Origin: Alistipes sp. | GTDB taxonomy: Bacteria > Bacteroidota > Bacteroidia > Bacteroidales > Rikenellaceae | Length of the DNA: 49,872 nucleotides | Direction of reading: 5' to 3' | NCBI GenBank assembly: GCA_017424405.1 | Contig: JAFPAD010000068.1 | Span: 1 to 49,872 of the forward strand | Part shown: positions 25,226 through 33,957 of the stretch, in pieces | How positions within the stretch are numbered: the stretch's first letter is position 1 | Layout: each line of letters starts with the position of its first letter | The notes under the pieces: generated by a model | Databases searched by the model: none | What the model was told of the DNA's origin: nothing | Seen by the model: the letters and a program-made list of their open reading frames with translations, nothing else | Made by a program: the position numbers and the translations under genes

Positions 25226-26757
25226 TATTCTAAAGGTTTTAAGTTGGTCAAAATATAATCAATACGCTTCAAGCACTCCTCCTTGCCGATGAATGCCGTA
25301 ACGTCGTACATACCGGGACCCTTACCTGCGCCAACCAAAGCCAAACGCAAGGTGTTCATAATCTGACCCATACCGTAGCCCTTCTCCTGAATCCAAGCGC
25401 CAACGATAGCCTCGGTATTCTCCAACGAGAAGTCGTCAATAGCAGCCAACACCTCACGTAGCTCAGCCAAGCGAACTGGGTTCTCGCCCTTCCAGTACTT
25501 CTTCATCTGCTTCTCCTCGTACTGCGTTGGAGCAACAAAGAAATATGATGTCAAATCCCAAAGGTCGGTGATGAATGATGCGCGCTCCTTCATGATGCCA
25601 GCAGCCTTACCCGCCAACTCATCAGATGTCTCAACGCCATTTGCCTTCAAGATTGGCTGAAACAACTTGGCGAGTTCCTCGTTGCTCTTGTGGTGCATAT
25701 ACTGAGCGTTGAACCACTTTGCCTTATCTGGCTGGAAACGAGCACCAGCTTTTGATACTCTATCCAACGAGAAGGCATCGATAAGCTCCTGCATTGAGAA
25801 AATCTCCTGCTCAGTACCAGGATTCCAGCCCAAAAGAGCCAACAGATTCACGAACGCCTCGGCAAAGTAACCATCCTCACGATAACCCTTGGCAGTCTCG
25901 CCCGTAGGTGAAGTCCAGAAGAGTGGGAACACAGGGAATCCCATCTTGTCGCCATCACGCTTCGAGAGCTTACCGCCGCCCGTAGGCTTCAACAACAAAG
26001 GCAAGTGTGCAAACTGGGGCTGAGTATCCTGCCAGCCGAAAGCACGATACAACAAGTAGTGCAACGGAAGCGATGGCAACCACTCCTCACCACGAATAAC
26101 ATGCGAAATCTCCATCAAGTGGTCATCAACGATATTAGCCAAGTGATATGTTGGAAGCTCATCGGCGCTCTTATAAAGCACCTTATCGTCCAACGTAGAT
26201 GTGTTCACCTTCACATGACCACGAATCAAGTCGTCCATCTCGACAACCTCATTCTCTGGCATCTTGAATCGAACAACCCAAATATCGCCACGTGCGATAC
26301 GATCCTCAACCTCCTCCTTTGAAAGGCTCAAAGATGTAGGCAACTTCTCACGAACGGTATAGTTGTAGGCAAAGGTCTGACCCGCAGCCTCAGCCTCCTT
26401 ACGCAAAGCGTCAAGTTCCTCAGACGTATCGAAAGCGTAGTATGCCCAACCAGCCTCAACGAGCTGCTTGGCGTACTTCAAATAAATCTCCTTACGCTCA
26501 CTCTGACGATATGGCGCGTGAGGACCACCTACGCCGACACCCTCGTCAATCTCGATGCCGCACCACTTAAGTGACTCGATGATATACTCCTCGGCACCTG
26601 GCACGAAACGCTGTGAGTCGGTATCCTCGATACGAAGAATCATCTTACCGCCGTGACGACGAGCGAACAAATAGTTATAAAGTGCTGTACGCACACCACC
26701 CATGTGAAGGGGTCCCGTAGGACTTGGAGCAAAACGCACACGAACTTCTTGTGACAT
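25225..26757 (-). CDS. gltX: Glutamate--tRNA ligase
   Basis: Class I aminoacyl-tRNA synthetase charging tRNA-Glu. 510 residues. The HIGH-type motif is [18 protein letters not shown] at residues 8-25 and the KMSKS-type motif is '[16 protein letters not shown]'. '[21 protein letters not shown]' is the usual substrate-binding stretch. A C-terminal helical anticodon-binding region follows. Single gene with galM coupled behind it. Confidence 0.96.
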   Translation of the reverse strand: MSQEVRVRFAPSPTGPLHMGGVRTALYNYLFARRHGGKMILRIEDTDSQRFVPGAEEYIIESLKWCGIEIDEGVGVGGPHAPYRQSERKEIYLKYAKQLVEAGWAYYAFDTSEELDALRKEAEAAGQTFAYNYTVREKLPTSLSLSKEEVEDRIARGDIWVVRFKMPENEVVEMDDLIRGHVKVNTSTLDDKVLYKSADELPTYHLANIVDDHLMEISHVIRGEEWLPSLPLHYLLYRAFGWQDTQPQFAHLPLLLKPTGGGKLSKRDGDKMGFPVFPLFWTSPTGETAKGYREDGYFAEAFVNLLALLGWNPGTEQEIFSMQELIDAFSLDRVSKAGARFQPDKAKWFNAQYMHHKSNEELAKLFQPILKANGVETSDELAGKAAGIMKERASFITDLWDLTSYFFVAPTQYEEKQMKKYWKGENPVRLAELREVLAAIDDFSLENTEAIVGAWIQEKGYGMGQIMNTLRLALVGAGKGPGMYDVTAFIGKEECLKRIDYILTNLKPLE

Positions 26758-26784
26758 AATTTTCTATTATTTTAAGTTTCTTAT

Positions 26785-27546
26785 TTATTTTACACGATAT
26801 TCAATACGCATTGTGATGCGAGCCTTCTTCTGGCGCGACGAGGTGTTGAACGAGCCACCCGCTGAGAACTCCTCGTTGGAGTTAGCGCCCGTAATCTGAA
26901 ACACGCCCATCTTCGCCGATGCTACGCGACCGATAGAGGTGCCAGCATTGTCGGCAATCTTCTCGGCACGCATACGTGCATCTGCCGACGCTTGCTCGAT
27001 GAGAGAGAGTTTCACATCGTCGAGCTTGGTGTAATAGTACGATGGCGAATATGCCTCAATCGACACTCCCTGCGCGATAAGAGCTGAAATCTCACGAGAG
27101 ATATTTTCGACCTTATCAACATCCTTCGACTCTACCGAAAAACTCTGCGACAAGCGATAACCAGTAAAGCGCTGACCAGCGTAGTTGCCGTTGGCATTAT
27201 ATACAGGCTCGGTCTGCTTATAGACATTAACGAACTTGAAAACAACCTGCTTGACAGTAACACCAGACGGGGTAATCTGCTCGACAGCAACTCCTCGCGA
27301 AGTGATGAACTCCAGCACCTTCTGCTTGTTGCGTTCCAGCTGTGCATAACCCGAAGCGACATCCTGCGTCTCAACGACAATCTCGCCATTCCACACAATC
27401 AAGTCGGAGGCGAACTCCGTCTCACCCAAACCCGTCACAACAATAGTATCCTGCGAACGGTATTTGTAGGTGTAAGCACGACCCAAAAGCCACGCGCTAA
27501 CAACTATCGCCACAGCGATAATCGCATATTTCAAGTTCTGTTTCAT
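26785..27546 (-). CDS. SIMPL-domain (DUF541) protein with N-terminal anchor
   Basis: 253 residues. Residues 5-24 (LKYAIIAVAIVVSAWLLGRAY) form a membrane anchor or uncleaved signal, placing the rest in the periplasm. 'TIVVTGLGETEFASDLIVWNGEI' and the helix 'SLIEQASADARMRAEKIADNAGTSIGRV' followed by beta strands ending 'ARITMRIEYRV' are typical of the SIMPL (BP26/OMP28) family, whose members form oligomeric rings; their cellular role is poorly defined. Twenty-seven bases upstream of gltX on the same strand. Confidence 0.85.
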   Translation of the reverse strand: MKQNLKYAIIAVAIVVSAWLLGRAYTYKYRSQDTIVVTGLGETEFASDLIVWNGEIVVETQDVASGYAQLERNKQKVLEFITSRGVAVEQITPSGVTVKQVVFKFVNVYKQTEPVYNANGNYAGQRFTGYRLSQSFSVESKDVDKVENISREISALIAQGVSIEAYSPSYYYTKLDDVKLSLIEQASADARMRAEKIADNAGTSIGRVASAKMGVFQITGANSNEEFSAGGSFNTSSRQKKARITMRIEYRVK

Positions 27547-27639
27547 AAGCCAGAGGGAATTCTAAATTTTATTATTCCTCTAAAACATTTGATTTGCGGA
27601 GGTGTTTTGAAGATTGCTTTTTAACATCTTATTGTGAGG

Positions 27640-27724
27640 TTATTTTTAGGCTTGCAAAGATTTCAAAAGCGGAGTTTACTCAAGGTAAATGAGCATTTTG
27701 AAGTCGAGCGTAACGCAAAAATAA
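27640..27724 (-). repeat. Nested-hairpin repeat (AGCGGAG family), ychF copy
   Basis: 85 bases with the same four-stem plan as the copy at 24070: TTATTTTT/AAAAATAA at the ends; GCTTG/CGAGC (one G-T); GATTTCAAAA/TTTTGAAGTC (27659-27668 with 27696-27705, one G-T); hairpin TTTAC/GTAAA (27674-27678 with 27684-27688). The linkers GGCTTGC, AGCGGAG, TGAGCAT and AGCGTAAC are shared. It begins 14 bases after the ychF stop, same orientation as the galM copy. Confidence 0.75.
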
Positions 27725-27738
27725 CCCACAAGAAATTG

Positions 27739-28836
27739 TTAAACGTTGAAGAGGAAGTGCATAATGTCACCATCTTGCACGATATACTCCTTACCCTCGA
27801 TACCAATCTTACCTACGTCGCGGCATGCCTTCTCAGAACCGAGCTTTACATAATCCTCATACTTGATTACCTCGGCACGGATGAAGCCACGCTCGAAGTC
27901 GGTGTGAATAATACCTGCTGTTTGTGGAGCCTTCATACCCTTAACAAATGTCCACGCACGGCTCTCGTCGGCACCCGTAGTGAAGAATGTTTGGAGGTTG
28001 AGCAATTTATATGCCGCCTTAATCAAACGAGCCACACCCGACTCCTCCAAGCCCATATCCTGAAGGAACATCTGACGCTCCTCGTAGTCCTCCAACTCGG
28101 CGATGTCCGCCTCAGTAGCAGCAGCTACGATAAGCATCTCGGCATTCTCATCAGCAATAGCAGCCTTGACAGCCTCGGTGTGAACATTACCCGATACAGC
28201 GCTTGCCTCATCTACGTTGCAAACATACAACACAGGCTTATCGGTCAAAAGATTGAGGTCGGCAACCAACTTGCGCTCCTCCTTGTCGGTCTCAACGGTA
28301 CGAGCCGAACGACCCTGCTCCAAAGCCTCCTTGAACTGCACAAGCAAATCATAACGACGCTTCGCGTTCTTATCACCCGCCACTGCCTGCTTCTGACACT
28401 TGCCGATGTTATTCTCGACGGTCTCCAAGTCCTTCAACTGAAGCTCGGTGTCGATGATACCCTTATCACGCACAGGATCAACAGAGCCATCGACGTGAGT
28501 GATATTTCCATTTTCGAAGCAACGCAAAACGTGAATAATAGCGTTTGTGTTACGGATATTTCCCAAGAACTTATTACCCAAGCCCTCGCCCTTTGAAGCT
28601 CCCTTCACCAAACCTGCGATATCCACGATCTCGATAGTTGTAGGGATAACCTTCTTAGGATTATCAATCTCGGCGAGCTTCACCAAACGCTCATCAGGAA
28701 CGGTGATGACGCCCACATTAGGCTCAATTGTACAGAAAGGGAAATTTGCCGCCTGCGCCTTTGCATTTGAGAGGCAGTTAAAAAGAGTTGATTTACCGAC
28801 ATTTGGCAAACCAACTATACCACATTGTAGTGCCAT
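27739..28836 (-). CDS. ychF: Ribosome-associated Obg-family ATPase YchF
   Basis: A universally conserved P-loop protein (OLA1/YchF) that prefers ATP and binds ribosomes. 365 residues, usual length. Walker A is GLPNVGKSTLFNCLS; the adenine-specifying NxxE motif replaces the GTPase NKxD, as seen in 'PVLYVCNVDEASA'; the C-terminal TGS domain contains 'DESRAWTFVKGMKAPQTAGIIHTDFERGFIRAEV'. Upstream on the minus strand TACATTTG (28883-28876) fits the -7 box without a good -33. Standing alone, followed by the structured repeat. Confidence 0.96.
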   Translation of the reverse strand: MALQCGIVGLPNVGKSTLFNCLSNAKAQAANFPFCTIEPNVGVITVPDERLVKLAEIDNPKKVIPTTIEIVDIAGLVKGASKGEGLGNKFLGNIRNTNAIIHVLRCFENGNITHVDGSVDPVRDKGIIDTELQLKDLETVENNIGKCQKQAVAGDKNAKRRYDLLVQFKEALEQGRSARTVETDKEERKLVADLNLLTDKPVLYVCNVDEASAVSGNVHTEAVKAAIADENAEMLIVAAATEADIAELEDYEERQMFLQDMGLEESGVARLIKAAYKLLNLQTFFTTGADESRAWTFVKGMKAPQTAGIIHTDFERGFIRAEVIKYEDYVKLGSEKACRDVGKIGIEGKEYIVQDGDIMHFLFNV

Positions 28837-28952
28837 TCAATATCTACTGTTAATGTTTATACTTATATTATTTGACAAATGTAGTGATTTTTCACAAGAC
28901 AAGAGCATTTTTTGTGGTATTTTTCTTCAAAAGAGACAATAAGATTTGAAAA

Positions 28953-28984
28953 TTTGGGAATTTACAAAAAAATCGCTACATTTG
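28953..28984 (+). promoter_or_regulatory. Bacteroidota-type promoter with a long leader
   Basis: TTTG at 28953-28956, a 20-base spacer and TACATTTG at 28977-28984. The predicted start is near 28991, about 320 bases before the next gene. Confidence 0.7.
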
Positions 28985-28990
28985 TGGTAT

Positions 28991-29309
28991 CAAATCAGAA
29001 CTACAATCTATCATTTTTTTAACACATTTACAGCGAGGATATGCCTTGTTGTGCATATTTTTGTGCCAACATATCTCTTGCCGAACATGATTTTCATGCA
29101 CAGTAATCAATTGTCGCAACCATAGCTTTAAGCTGCGGCAAACGAAGTTAAACATTCTCAAAAACAATCTTCTCATCGGGCATCGAAAAAGATGCTCCGA
29201 CGGGGCGTTCTTTGATGTGTTTGAGCCGACAATCAAACCCACAAACAAATTGATTGTCAAACTGATAACAAATTTTATTTTATTGTTTAACTTCTAAAAT
29301 CGTATAATT
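28991..29309 (+). other. Long structured leader or small RNA upstream of an unknown gene
   Basis: No recognised gene fills this stretch. Visible folds: ATATGC/GCATAT (29039-29058); TGTCGCA with TGCGGCA enclosing a short GCT/AGC hairpin (about 29112-29140); TCGG-GCATC with GATGC-TCCGA (about 29176-29200); and GACAATCAA/TTGATTGTC (29228-29258), perfect, followed by an AT-rich tail. A 21-codon frame at 29041-29106 begins MPCCAYFCAN and could be a leader peptide. Whether this is a 5' regulatory leader or a separate RNA cannot be decided by eye. Confidence 0.4.
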
Positions 29310-29870
29310 ATGAAAAGAGAAAATTTTTCACAAACCGCAACATCAACCCCCATTTCAAACCACCGTATTTATTATGCTCCTGCGGCTTCGACTTCGGGCA
29401 ATAAAGTAAAGATTTATCGCCACTCTTTCGAGCGCATGAATCAAGAGTATCGCGTAAGCATGCTCAGAAAAGTAAACCCCATAGATATGGCCATTGCAAA
29501 GTATGAATGGGGCGAGTTTATCCTCGAGCAATTGCCCAACTACGCTGACGACCGCAGTGAATTGTTTAACGGTGCAAAAATCCTGATTATCAGAGCCTAT
29601 AACATAATTAGCGAGGAGCGATACAATGCCAAAATCGCCCTTAAGAAGGCAACAAAGGCGTTGGAGGATTTCACTCGTCACGCAGCCTCGGCCATGCAAG
29701 ATAGCAACAGCAGATTATCAAGCCGCGCTATCGAAAATCGCAGAGCCTATTTGAAGGGCGAAATCACTCGCCGACGCAAACAATATGCCGATATCGTAAG
29801 AAGATGCCCCGACCAAAAGTTTGAGCATATCAAGCGACGCGCCGAGTATTGCGAGAGTATGTGGTATTAA
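29310..29870 (+). CDS. Unknown basic helical protein
   Basis: 186 residues, no signal peptide and no membrane segment. The first 35 residues are Ser/Thr-rich and likely disordered; residues about 45-186 are strongly helical and rich in Arg/Lys (IALKKATKALEDFTRHAASAM; AIENRRAYLKGEITRRRKQYADIVRR). This suggests a coiled coil or a nucleic-acid-binding helical bundle, but I do not recognise the family. It has its own promoter far upstream and is separated from the next gene by 155 bases containing hairpins. Confidence 0.65.
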   Translation: MKRENFSQTATSTPISNHRIYYAPAASTSGNKVKIYRHSFERMNQEYRVSMLRKVNPIDMAIAKYEWGEFILEQLPNYADDRSELFNGAKILIIRAYNIISEERYNAKIALKKATKALEDFTRHAASAMQDSNSRLSSRAIENRRAYLKGEITRRRKQYADIVRRCPDQKFEHIKRRAEYCESMWY

Positions 29871-29929
29871 CAAGGTTTATAGTACCGCCCACAAAATCGC
29901 ATTTTTATGCAAATATGCAACAAATTCAA

Positions 29930-29959
29930 GGCTTCGGCAGCCGTAAGACTTTTTTTTTA
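29930..29959 (+). terminator. Probable terminator after the helical unknown gene
   Basis: GGCT-TCGGC-AGCC at 29930-29942, then GTAAGAC and nine T. The stem is short, so efficiency is uncertain. A second perfect hairpin CCGAAAAT/ATTTTCGG lies at 29971-29992 in the leader of the next gene. Confidence 0.5.
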
Positions 29960-30025
29960 TTTGTAACTCTCCGAAAATATTTCTATTTTCGGGCAACCAA
30001 CACAACAACTTTAACTGTTTTAGCT

Positions 30026-31309
30026 ATGAAACGATTATTAACCCTATTGACTTATTTATCAGTCTTATTCTCAATAAGTTGCAGTGACGACAAGAGCGAC
30101 ATAAACAACAACACGACACCACCCGACACACCGCCAGCACCAAGCGAGATACTGACCGTTCAAGCATTAAAAGATGACAACCCGCTAATCTACGCTTCGG
30201 GTGGCAGTGCCACTATAAATATAGATTCTAATACTCAATGGCAGGCCAACATTACCGAGCCTGATAATTGCGACTGGCTACATTTGAGCCCCGCAAACGG
30301 CAAACTCACGCTCACCACAGACGGAAATACCACCACCGGCGACCGAGAGGCAACAGTTGTAATCACAGCTGGTTCTCTTACCAAAGAGTTCTCTATAAAG
30401 CAGCGTCAGAACATTTTCCGTCGCAACAAAATCAGCGAGCGAAAGGTGTTTACACAACTCGATTTATATTACGATCAGAATCAATTTCATCGTTTTATCG
30501 GCGTTTTACCCGTACCATCTTCGAACATATATCAAGATATCGAAGAACTAAACACCGAGGGCGGTACACTGCTAACTGCGCCAGATAACGAAACCCGATA
30601 TTTGCGTTGTATACTGGACAATAACAGCATCCCCGCATCGGGAACAACCATACTCAGAGAGGAATTCAAGGTTACAAACTATAGTGTAGACATTGATTTT
30701 GACGCCATAACTTCATATGCCGAAATCGACACTGAATCGGATATATATAAAAATTATACGGGCACCGCATTCGATATTATTGTTCCCGATTTTGAGCCGA
30801 TGCAATCCGTAACTACACAATTATGGCAGGAGGCAAATGGCAATATTGTAAACTACGCCATGCTCTGCTATTTGTATGTCGCAGAAAACATGCAATACCT
30901 CAACCCCAACACAGGCCTGCATCCATTAGCCGCGATATGGGAAAATGGCGGAGGCGATTGCGGTAATCAGGCAACGGTATTTATCTCGATGTTGCGCAAC
31001 AAAGGTATACCAGCACGCCATGTTGTCATGGTACGCCCCGACGATACGGCCCATGTGCGTGCCGAATTTTTCCTTGCCGGCTATGGCTGGATTCCCGTAG
31101 ACCCCAATGCAAAGAATATGATTCCCGAAGGCGACTTTTTCGGTAAAATATATTCAGACGAAATCGTCATGAATCGAGATATTGGCATCCCAATACAAGA
31201 TTCTGAGAACAACGACCTGATAGCCGAATTGTTGCAGGTTTACGCCTTCTGGTATTGGATATATGCCGACATGTCGCTGGAAATCGTTCGCACTATAGGC
31301 GCAATGTAG
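30026..31309 (+). CDS. BACON-domain lipoprotein with transglutaminase-like domain
   Basis: 427 residues. The lipobox is FSISC with Cys19, so it is an outer-surface or periplasmic lipoprotein; I start at the ATG giving this signal, not at an upstream frame start. After a Pro/Thr linker, residues about 40-130 form a BACON-type beta domain (SGGSATINIDSNTQWQANI, WLHLSPANGKLTLT). The C-terminal half is a transglutaminase-like cysteine peptidase fold: Cys312 in GGGDCGNQATVFISMLRNKGIPARHV, His343 in TAHVRAEFF, Asp359 in WIPVDPN. Such domains act as proteases or peptide/sugar amidases; target unknown. BACON domains usually help carbohydrate or mucin binding, so a surface-glycoprotein substrate is plausible inference. 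Confidence 0.85.
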   Translation: MKRLLTLLTYLSVLFSISCSDDKSDINNNTTPPDTPPAPSEILTVQALKDDNPLIYASGGSATINIDSNTQWQANITEPDNCDWLHLSPANGKLTLTTDGNTTTGDREATVVITAGSLTKEFSIKQRQNIFRRNKISERKVFTQLDLYYDQNQFHRFIGVLPVPSSNIYQDIEELNTEGGTLLTAPDNETRYLRCILDNNSIPASGTTILREEFKVTNYSVDIDFDAITSYAEIDTESDIYKNYTGTAFDIIVPDFEPMQSVTTQLWQEANGNIVNYAMLCYLYVAENMQYLNPNTGLHPLAAIWENGGGDCGNQATVFISMLRNKGIPARHVVMVRPDDTAHVRAEFFLAGYGWIPVDPNAKNMIPEGDFFGKIYSDEIVMNRDIGIPIQDSENNDLIAELLQVYAFWYWIYADMSLEIVRTIGAM

Positions 31310-31410
31310 GCTATCGAAATATCACATTTTTATGCAAAATAGCCGACGATATTGTTAGACTTTATGAGTATCTTGAGCAACAACGATATGAAATCTGTTA
31401 CAATGCTTTA

Positions 31411-31442
31411 TTTGCATAATCAATAAATATTTATTAAGTTTG
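31411..31442 (+). promoter_or_regulatory. Promoter of lysA
   Basis: TTTG at 31411-31414, 20-base spacer, TAAGTTTG at 31435-31442. The predicted start near 31449 gives a leader of about 60 bases; I see no lysine riboswitch in so short a leader. Confidence 0.7.
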
Positions 31443-31510
31443 CATTTATTACGACTTAAAACAGACAAGTATAAAAGAATTAACGCTAGGAATTTAGGTT
31501 ATCTACAATT

Positions 31511-32677
31511 ATGTTAAGCAGAAAAGTTGCAGCCCAGCTGCGTGAGCATGAGACTCCGTTCTATCTATATGATATCAACCTATTGCGCCAAACTTTGGAG
31601 AGCGTAGTGTATGAGTCAAACAAATACAATTATAAGGTTCACTATGCCATCAAGGCGAATAATGATGACTATCTACTTTCAATCATCAAAGAGTATGGCA
31701 TTGGCATTGACTGCGCGAGTGGTAACGAGGTACGCAAAGCGATTGAGATGGGCTTCGACCCCAAGAGCGTTGTTTATGCAGGTGTAGGTAAGCGCGACAA
31801 GGAGATACGCTACGCCATCGAGCAGGATATTTTGGCTATCAACTGCGAGTCAATAGAAGAGTTGCAGGTGGTAAACCAAATCGCTGGTGAGATGGGTGTA
31901 AAAGCCGAGGTGGGATTACGTGTAAACCCCGACATCGACCCAAAAACCAACCACTGCATCGACACAGGTCAGGCTGACAGTAAGTTCGGTATAGCGTATG
32001 ATGAGATTATCGAAAACTCAGACCTTATAAAGTCGTTAAACAACATCAACATCATTGGTATACACATTCACATCGGCTCACAAATTCGTGAGTTGCACGT
32101 CTTTGAGAACATGTGTAACAAGGCAAATGCTATTGTTGAGAAGTTGGAATCACTCGGTTTCTCGTTCCGCATTGTGGACGTAGGTGGAGGTTTGGGTATT
32201 AACTACGATGTACCTGAGAATGAGCCTATTCCAAACTTCGCTTCACTCTTTGCCATTGTTCATGAATACTTGAATGTAGAGGGCAAGGAGGTGCACTTTG
32301 AGTTTGGTCGTTCGATTGTGGGCGAGTGCGGCGAGCTTATCACAAGCGTCCTTTACAACAAGACTACAGCCACAGGACGTCGTCTGCTTATCATCGACGC
32401 CAGCATGACCGAGCTCATACGCCCTATGCTTTATGGTTCGTATCACAACATCGAAAACATAACATCGACCGAGGAGGCATGCAAGAAATACACCGTTGTG
32501 GGTACAGCGTGCGAATCAACCGACGTGTTCGACGAGAACGTGAGCCTAAAGAAGAGCAAGCGAGGCGACCTTCTCGCCATTAAGTCGGCAGGTGCTTACG
32601 GTCGCTCGATGGCTTCGCAGTACAACATGCACGATTTACCAAAGGCTGTGTATAGCGATCAGTTGCAATCAAAATAA
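31511..32677 (+). CDS. lysA: Diaminopimelate decarboxylase
   Basis: PLP enzyme of fold type III that decarboxylates meso-diaminopimelate to lysine. 388 residues. The PLP lysine is Lys48 in VHYAIKANND; 'GIHIHIGSQI' and 'VDVGGGLGINYD' form the barrel and phosphate-binding loops; 'FEFGRSIVGECGEL' replaces the EPGR form usual elsewhere; the partner-subunit cysteine motif is GTACESTDVFDE; 'SAGAYGRSMASQYN' is the C-terminal motif. Related carboxynorspermidine decarboxylases are shorter on these points, so lysA is favoured. Own promoter and strong terminator: monocistronic. Confidence 0.9.
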   Translation: MLSRKVAAQLREHETPFYLYDINLLRQTLESVVYESNKYNYKVHYAIKANNDDYLLSIIKEYGIGIDCASGNEVRKAIEMGFDPKSVVYAGVGKRDKEIRYAIEQDILAINCESIEELQVVNQIAGEMGVKAEVGLRVNPDIDPKTNHCIDTGQADSKFGIAYDEIIENSDLIKSLNNINIIGIHIHIGSQIRELHVFENMCNKANAIVEKLESLGFSFRIVDVGGGLGINYDVPENEPIPNFASLFAIVHEYLNVEGKEVHFEFGRSIVGECGELITSVLYNKTTATGRRLLIIDASMTELIRPMLYGSYHNIENITSTEEACKKYTVVGTACESTDVFDENVSLKKSKRGDLLAIKSAGAYGRSMASQYNMHDLPKAVYSDQLQSK

Positions 32678-32702
32678 AGTTGCGAATAGTCAATTTATCA
32701 CA

Positions 32703-32739
32703 AGAGGTTGATGCACGAGGGTGCACAGCCTCTTTTTTT
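32703..32739 (+). terminator. Terminator of lysA
   Basis: AGAGGTTG-TGCAC pairs with GTGCA-CAGCCTCT with small bulges, then seven T to 32739. It begins about 25 bases after the lysA stop. Confidence 0.8.
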
Positions 32740-32770
32740 GTAAAAAAGAGTGTATTATGAAAAAATTTGC

Positions 32771-32778
32771 TACCTTTG
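32771..32778 (+). promoter_or_regulatory. -7 box upstream of the acidic protein gene
   Basis: TACCTTTG matches TAnnTTTG and lies 25 bases before the ATG at 32803. No TTTG stands at 19-21 bases upstream, so only half of the promoter is supported. Confidence 0.4.
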
Positions 32779-32802
32779 AAAAATTATTCATCTGAAAACA
32801 AT

Positions 32803-33951
32803 ATGAACATCGAACTCGTAAAGCAAGAAATTGAGAAACTCTCAACCCTTATATCTTCATGGGACGAGAGTAAAGGCGTATCGGCAATTGAGCAGAACTT
32901 GGCTCTTGACAAATTGACATCGTTGTATGAGTTGATACGTTTTGGTAATAATATCGCAACAGATACTACTGCTACACCCATAATCGCAGCTCCAATCGCC
33001 AATGAAATAGCGACAGACTCAAATGACGAGTCAAACGAGGAGGAGCAGGAGATTGAGGTTGAGATTCTTTTTGCGGAAGATGAAGACGAAGAAGAGACCG
33101 ACAGCGAGCCTCTTTCACCTGAGCCAGAAGTAGAGCCTTCATCGGTTAATGAAGAGCCTGAGGTGGCTCTCGTAGCGGCTGCAATCGAGCAACCTGCAAC
33201 ACCAGCCATTGAAGAAGAGGTTAAAGAAGAGGCTGTGGAGAATATCGTGGACGAGGTAGTTCCTGCGGTAGATGAGCAGACAGAGAACGAGATAGAGTCA
33301 GAAACTAAGATAGAGGAGGCAAAAGTTGAGGTAGAGGTTGCGCCAGAGCCTAAGCCTGAGGTTCAACCCGGGCCACAACAGCCCAAAGCCAATCGTCAGC
33401 CAACAATGGAGAGCCTATTCGGAGCTGAAGAGATACAGCGCAAACCGCGTTCTAAGCATCAACGCATGATGGCTCTATACGGCGAGGCACAGCCAAAGCA
33501 GGAGAAGGCTGTCGATATCTCAAAAATCTTCGACATGGACGACGATGACATATTCGAGATTAAGGTAAGTGCAAACACCCCAGAGGAAGAGCCTGCATTT
33601 TCAACTCCCAAAGCTATAACCAACGAGGAGGTGACAACACTTGCCGACACCATAGCACCTGCAAAGACTACATTGGCAGATACAATTGTTGCCCCAGCAG
33701 CTTTGGCTGAGGAAATTACAAACTCAAAAATCAACTCTTTGCAGCAAGCTATCGGTATTAATGATAAATTCTTGATGATACGCGACCTGTTTGATGGTGA
33801 TAATGAAGCCTACAACGAGGCTATCACCACGCTGGATAAGTTGCCTACACTTGAGGATTGCATGGTACACATCATCGAGAATTATGAGTGGAATCCTGAT
33901 GTTGAAGGTTCTAAATTCATCATGCAGCTACTGGAACGTAAATTTTCATAA
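32803..33951 (+). CDS. Acidic protein of unknown function with small C-terminal domain
   Basis: 382 residues in three parts. Residues 1-50 are helical (IELVKQEIEKLSTLI). Residues about 60-200 are extremely acidic and low in complexity (runs of Glu with Pro, Ala, Val), probably disordered. A linker rich in Pro/Gln and Lys follows. The last about 70 residues form a compact helical domain (AIGINDKFLMIRDLFDGDNEAYNEA; LEDCMVHIIENYEWNPD) that recurs in Bacteroidota proteins encoded next to rsmI-like genes; its function is unknown to me. I use the ATG at 32803 rather than a frame start at 32767 because it lies downstream of the -7 box. Seven bases before rsmI. Confidence 0.75.
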   Translation: MNIELVKQEIEKLSTLISSWDESKGVSAIEQNLALDKLTSLYELIRFGNNIATDTTATPIIAAPIANEIATDSNDESNEEEQEIEVEILFAEDEDEEETDSEPLSPEPEVEPSSVNEEPEVALVAAAIEQPATPAIEEEVKEEAVENIVDEVVPAVDEQTENEIESETKIEEAKVEVEVAPEPKPEVQPGPQQPKANRQPTMESLFGAEEIQRKPRSKHQRMMALYGEAQPKQEKAVDISKIFDMDDDDIFEIKVSANTPEEEPAFSTPKAITNEEVTTLADTIAPAKTTLADTIVAPAALAEEITNSKINSLQQAIGINDKFLMIRDLFDGDNEAYNEAITTLDKLPTLEDCMVHIIENYEWNPDVEGSKFIMQLLERKFS

Positions 33952-33957
33952 TCCAAT

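Noticed and set aside
28976-29260. 94-codon minus-strand frame in the long leader
   Set aside because: Cysteine- and lysine-rich without domain features, antisense to a promoter-driven leader with hairpins; more likely chance.
31443-31510. Lysine riboswitch before lysA
   Set aside because: The leader is only about 60 bases and lacks the multi-helix core of that class.
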